NCBI GenBank assembly: GCA_023404805.1
Contig: JAEYAL010000156.1
Span: 1-64,000, forward strand
Source of the DNA: Actinomycetes bacterium
GTDB taxonomy: Bacteria; Actinomycetota; Thermoleophilia; Solirubrobacterales; Solirubrobacteraceae
Length of the DNA: 64,000 bases
Reading direction: 5' to 3'
The notes below the pieces were generated by a model. The model did not search any database and was not told the DNA's origin. It saw nothing but the letters and a program-made list of their open reading frames with translations. The translations under genes and the position numbers were made by a program. Below are positions 63,647 to 64,000 of the stretch, one piece after another; within the stretch, counting starts at the first letter, position 1, and each line of letters opens with the position of its first letter.

Positions 63647-64000
63647 CCCTCGACATCCGGATGTTCACGGTCGGCGCGATCCAGGAGAACAGCTTCCTGG
63701 TCCGCGCCTCCGAGGACGCGAAGGAAGCCGTGGTCATCGACCCGGGCGCCGAGGCGCCGCGCTTCCTCAAGGCGCTTGAGGAGCTCGACGTCACGCTTGC
63801 CGGGATCCTGCTCACGCACACGCACTTCGACCACGTCGGCGCGGTCGCGGAGCTGGCGGAGGCCACCGGCGCTGAGGTCTGGGTGCCGGAGCTCGAGCAC
63901 GAGCTGCTGCTCAAGATCGACGAGATCATGGGCGCGCGCGGCGGGATGTTCGCCCAGTTCGGGCCGTTCACGCCGTACGACGCCGAGCACACGGTCGCCG
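63643..64000 (+). CDS. Metallo-beta-lactamase-fold hydrolase, glyoxalase II-like (3' part missing)
   Basis: The first 119 codons; the gene runs off the right edge. The zinc motif HTHFDH (His59, His61, Asp63, His64) follows strand GILLT, after the opening MFTVGAIQENSFLVRA and VIDPGAEAPRFLKALEE. This is the YcbL/glyoxalase II-like branch that hydrolyses thioesters of hydroxyacyl-glutathione-like compounds, but the C-terminal part with the remaining ligands is outside the window. Coupled to the small membrane protein by a four-base overlap. Confidence 0.88.
   Translation, partial: MTLDIRMFTVGAIQENSFLVRASEDAKEAVVIDPGAEAPRFLKALEELDVTLAGILLTHTHFDHVGAVAELAEATGAEVWVPELEHELLLKIDEIMGARGGMFAQFGPFTPYDAEHTVA

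Overview
The window is high-GC, gene-dense actinobacterial chromosome, most likely from the Thermoleophilia (Solirubrobacterales, near Solirubrobacter, Conexibacter or Patulibacter). The assignment rests on strong G/C bias at third codon positions, many GTG starts, apparently leaderless promoters, small secreted proteins ending in LPFTG, and a secreted protein (20896-21486) with the NSVGSQQIK...AVKGSDI...VKNGSL pattern plus a short collagen-like stretch, which I associate with this order. No plasmid, phage, IS element, rRNA or CRISPR array was seen.

Left part (1-20.5 kb): a DUF2520 oxidoreductase cut by the edge, a family-4 uracil-DNA glycosylase, a TetR regulator divergent from an MMPL transporter with a dyad operator between them, and an LPFTG protein. 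Then comes the t6A operon tsaE-tsaB-rimI-tsaD, running into a glutaredoxin-like protein, the redox repressor Rex and a YbdK-type ligase. Two APC permeases with UspA-like tails, two TrkA/Ktr-type NAD-binding proteins and an FAD reductase follow; the permease-TrkA grouping suggests potassium transport.

Middle part (20.5-40.7 kb): tRNA-Gln, a 54-bp direct repeat, a phosphodiesterase, an asymmetric ABC exporter pair, secreted proteins, RNase HI, an esterase, an enoyl-CoA hydratase-like protein, an acetyltransferase, a lipoprotein cytochrome c, a DUF2252 protein, two PLP enzymes, a cold-shock protein, a P450-TetR operon with a strong operator, and a secreted fibronectin type III protein.

Accessory part (40.7-58.2 kb): the most interesting region. 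A translationally coupled plus-strand operon encodes a stand-alone amino-acid adenylation enzyme, a carrier protein, an ectoine-synthase (EctC) homologue, an acyl-CoA dehydrogenase, a transglutaminase-like enzyme, a DsbA-like protein, a CDA-fold deaminase and a cysteine-less Asp/Glu racemase-fold protein resembling EutA of ectoine utilisation. A convergent minus-strand operon encodes a peptide-type ABC importer, an M24 hydrolase (the family of ectoine hydrolase DoeA), a CoA-ligase/rhodanese fusion, a DUF1989 protein and an unknown protein, headed by an XRE-cupin regulator. ectA and ectB are absent. I infer synthesis and turnover of an ectoine-like cyclic compound built on a carrier protein.

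Right part (58.3-64 kb): two SMR exporter subunits and a MarR regulator sharing an operator motif, tRNA with CAT anticodon, a YqeY protein, a secreted protein, an M29-like aminopeptidase, a glutamate formimidoyltransferase, a small membrane protein, and a metallo-beta-lactamase-fold hydrolase cut by the edge. At least fourteen genes have a TAnnnT-like -10 hexamer ending 6-9 bases (usually exactly 7) before the start codon, the layout of leaderless transcripts.
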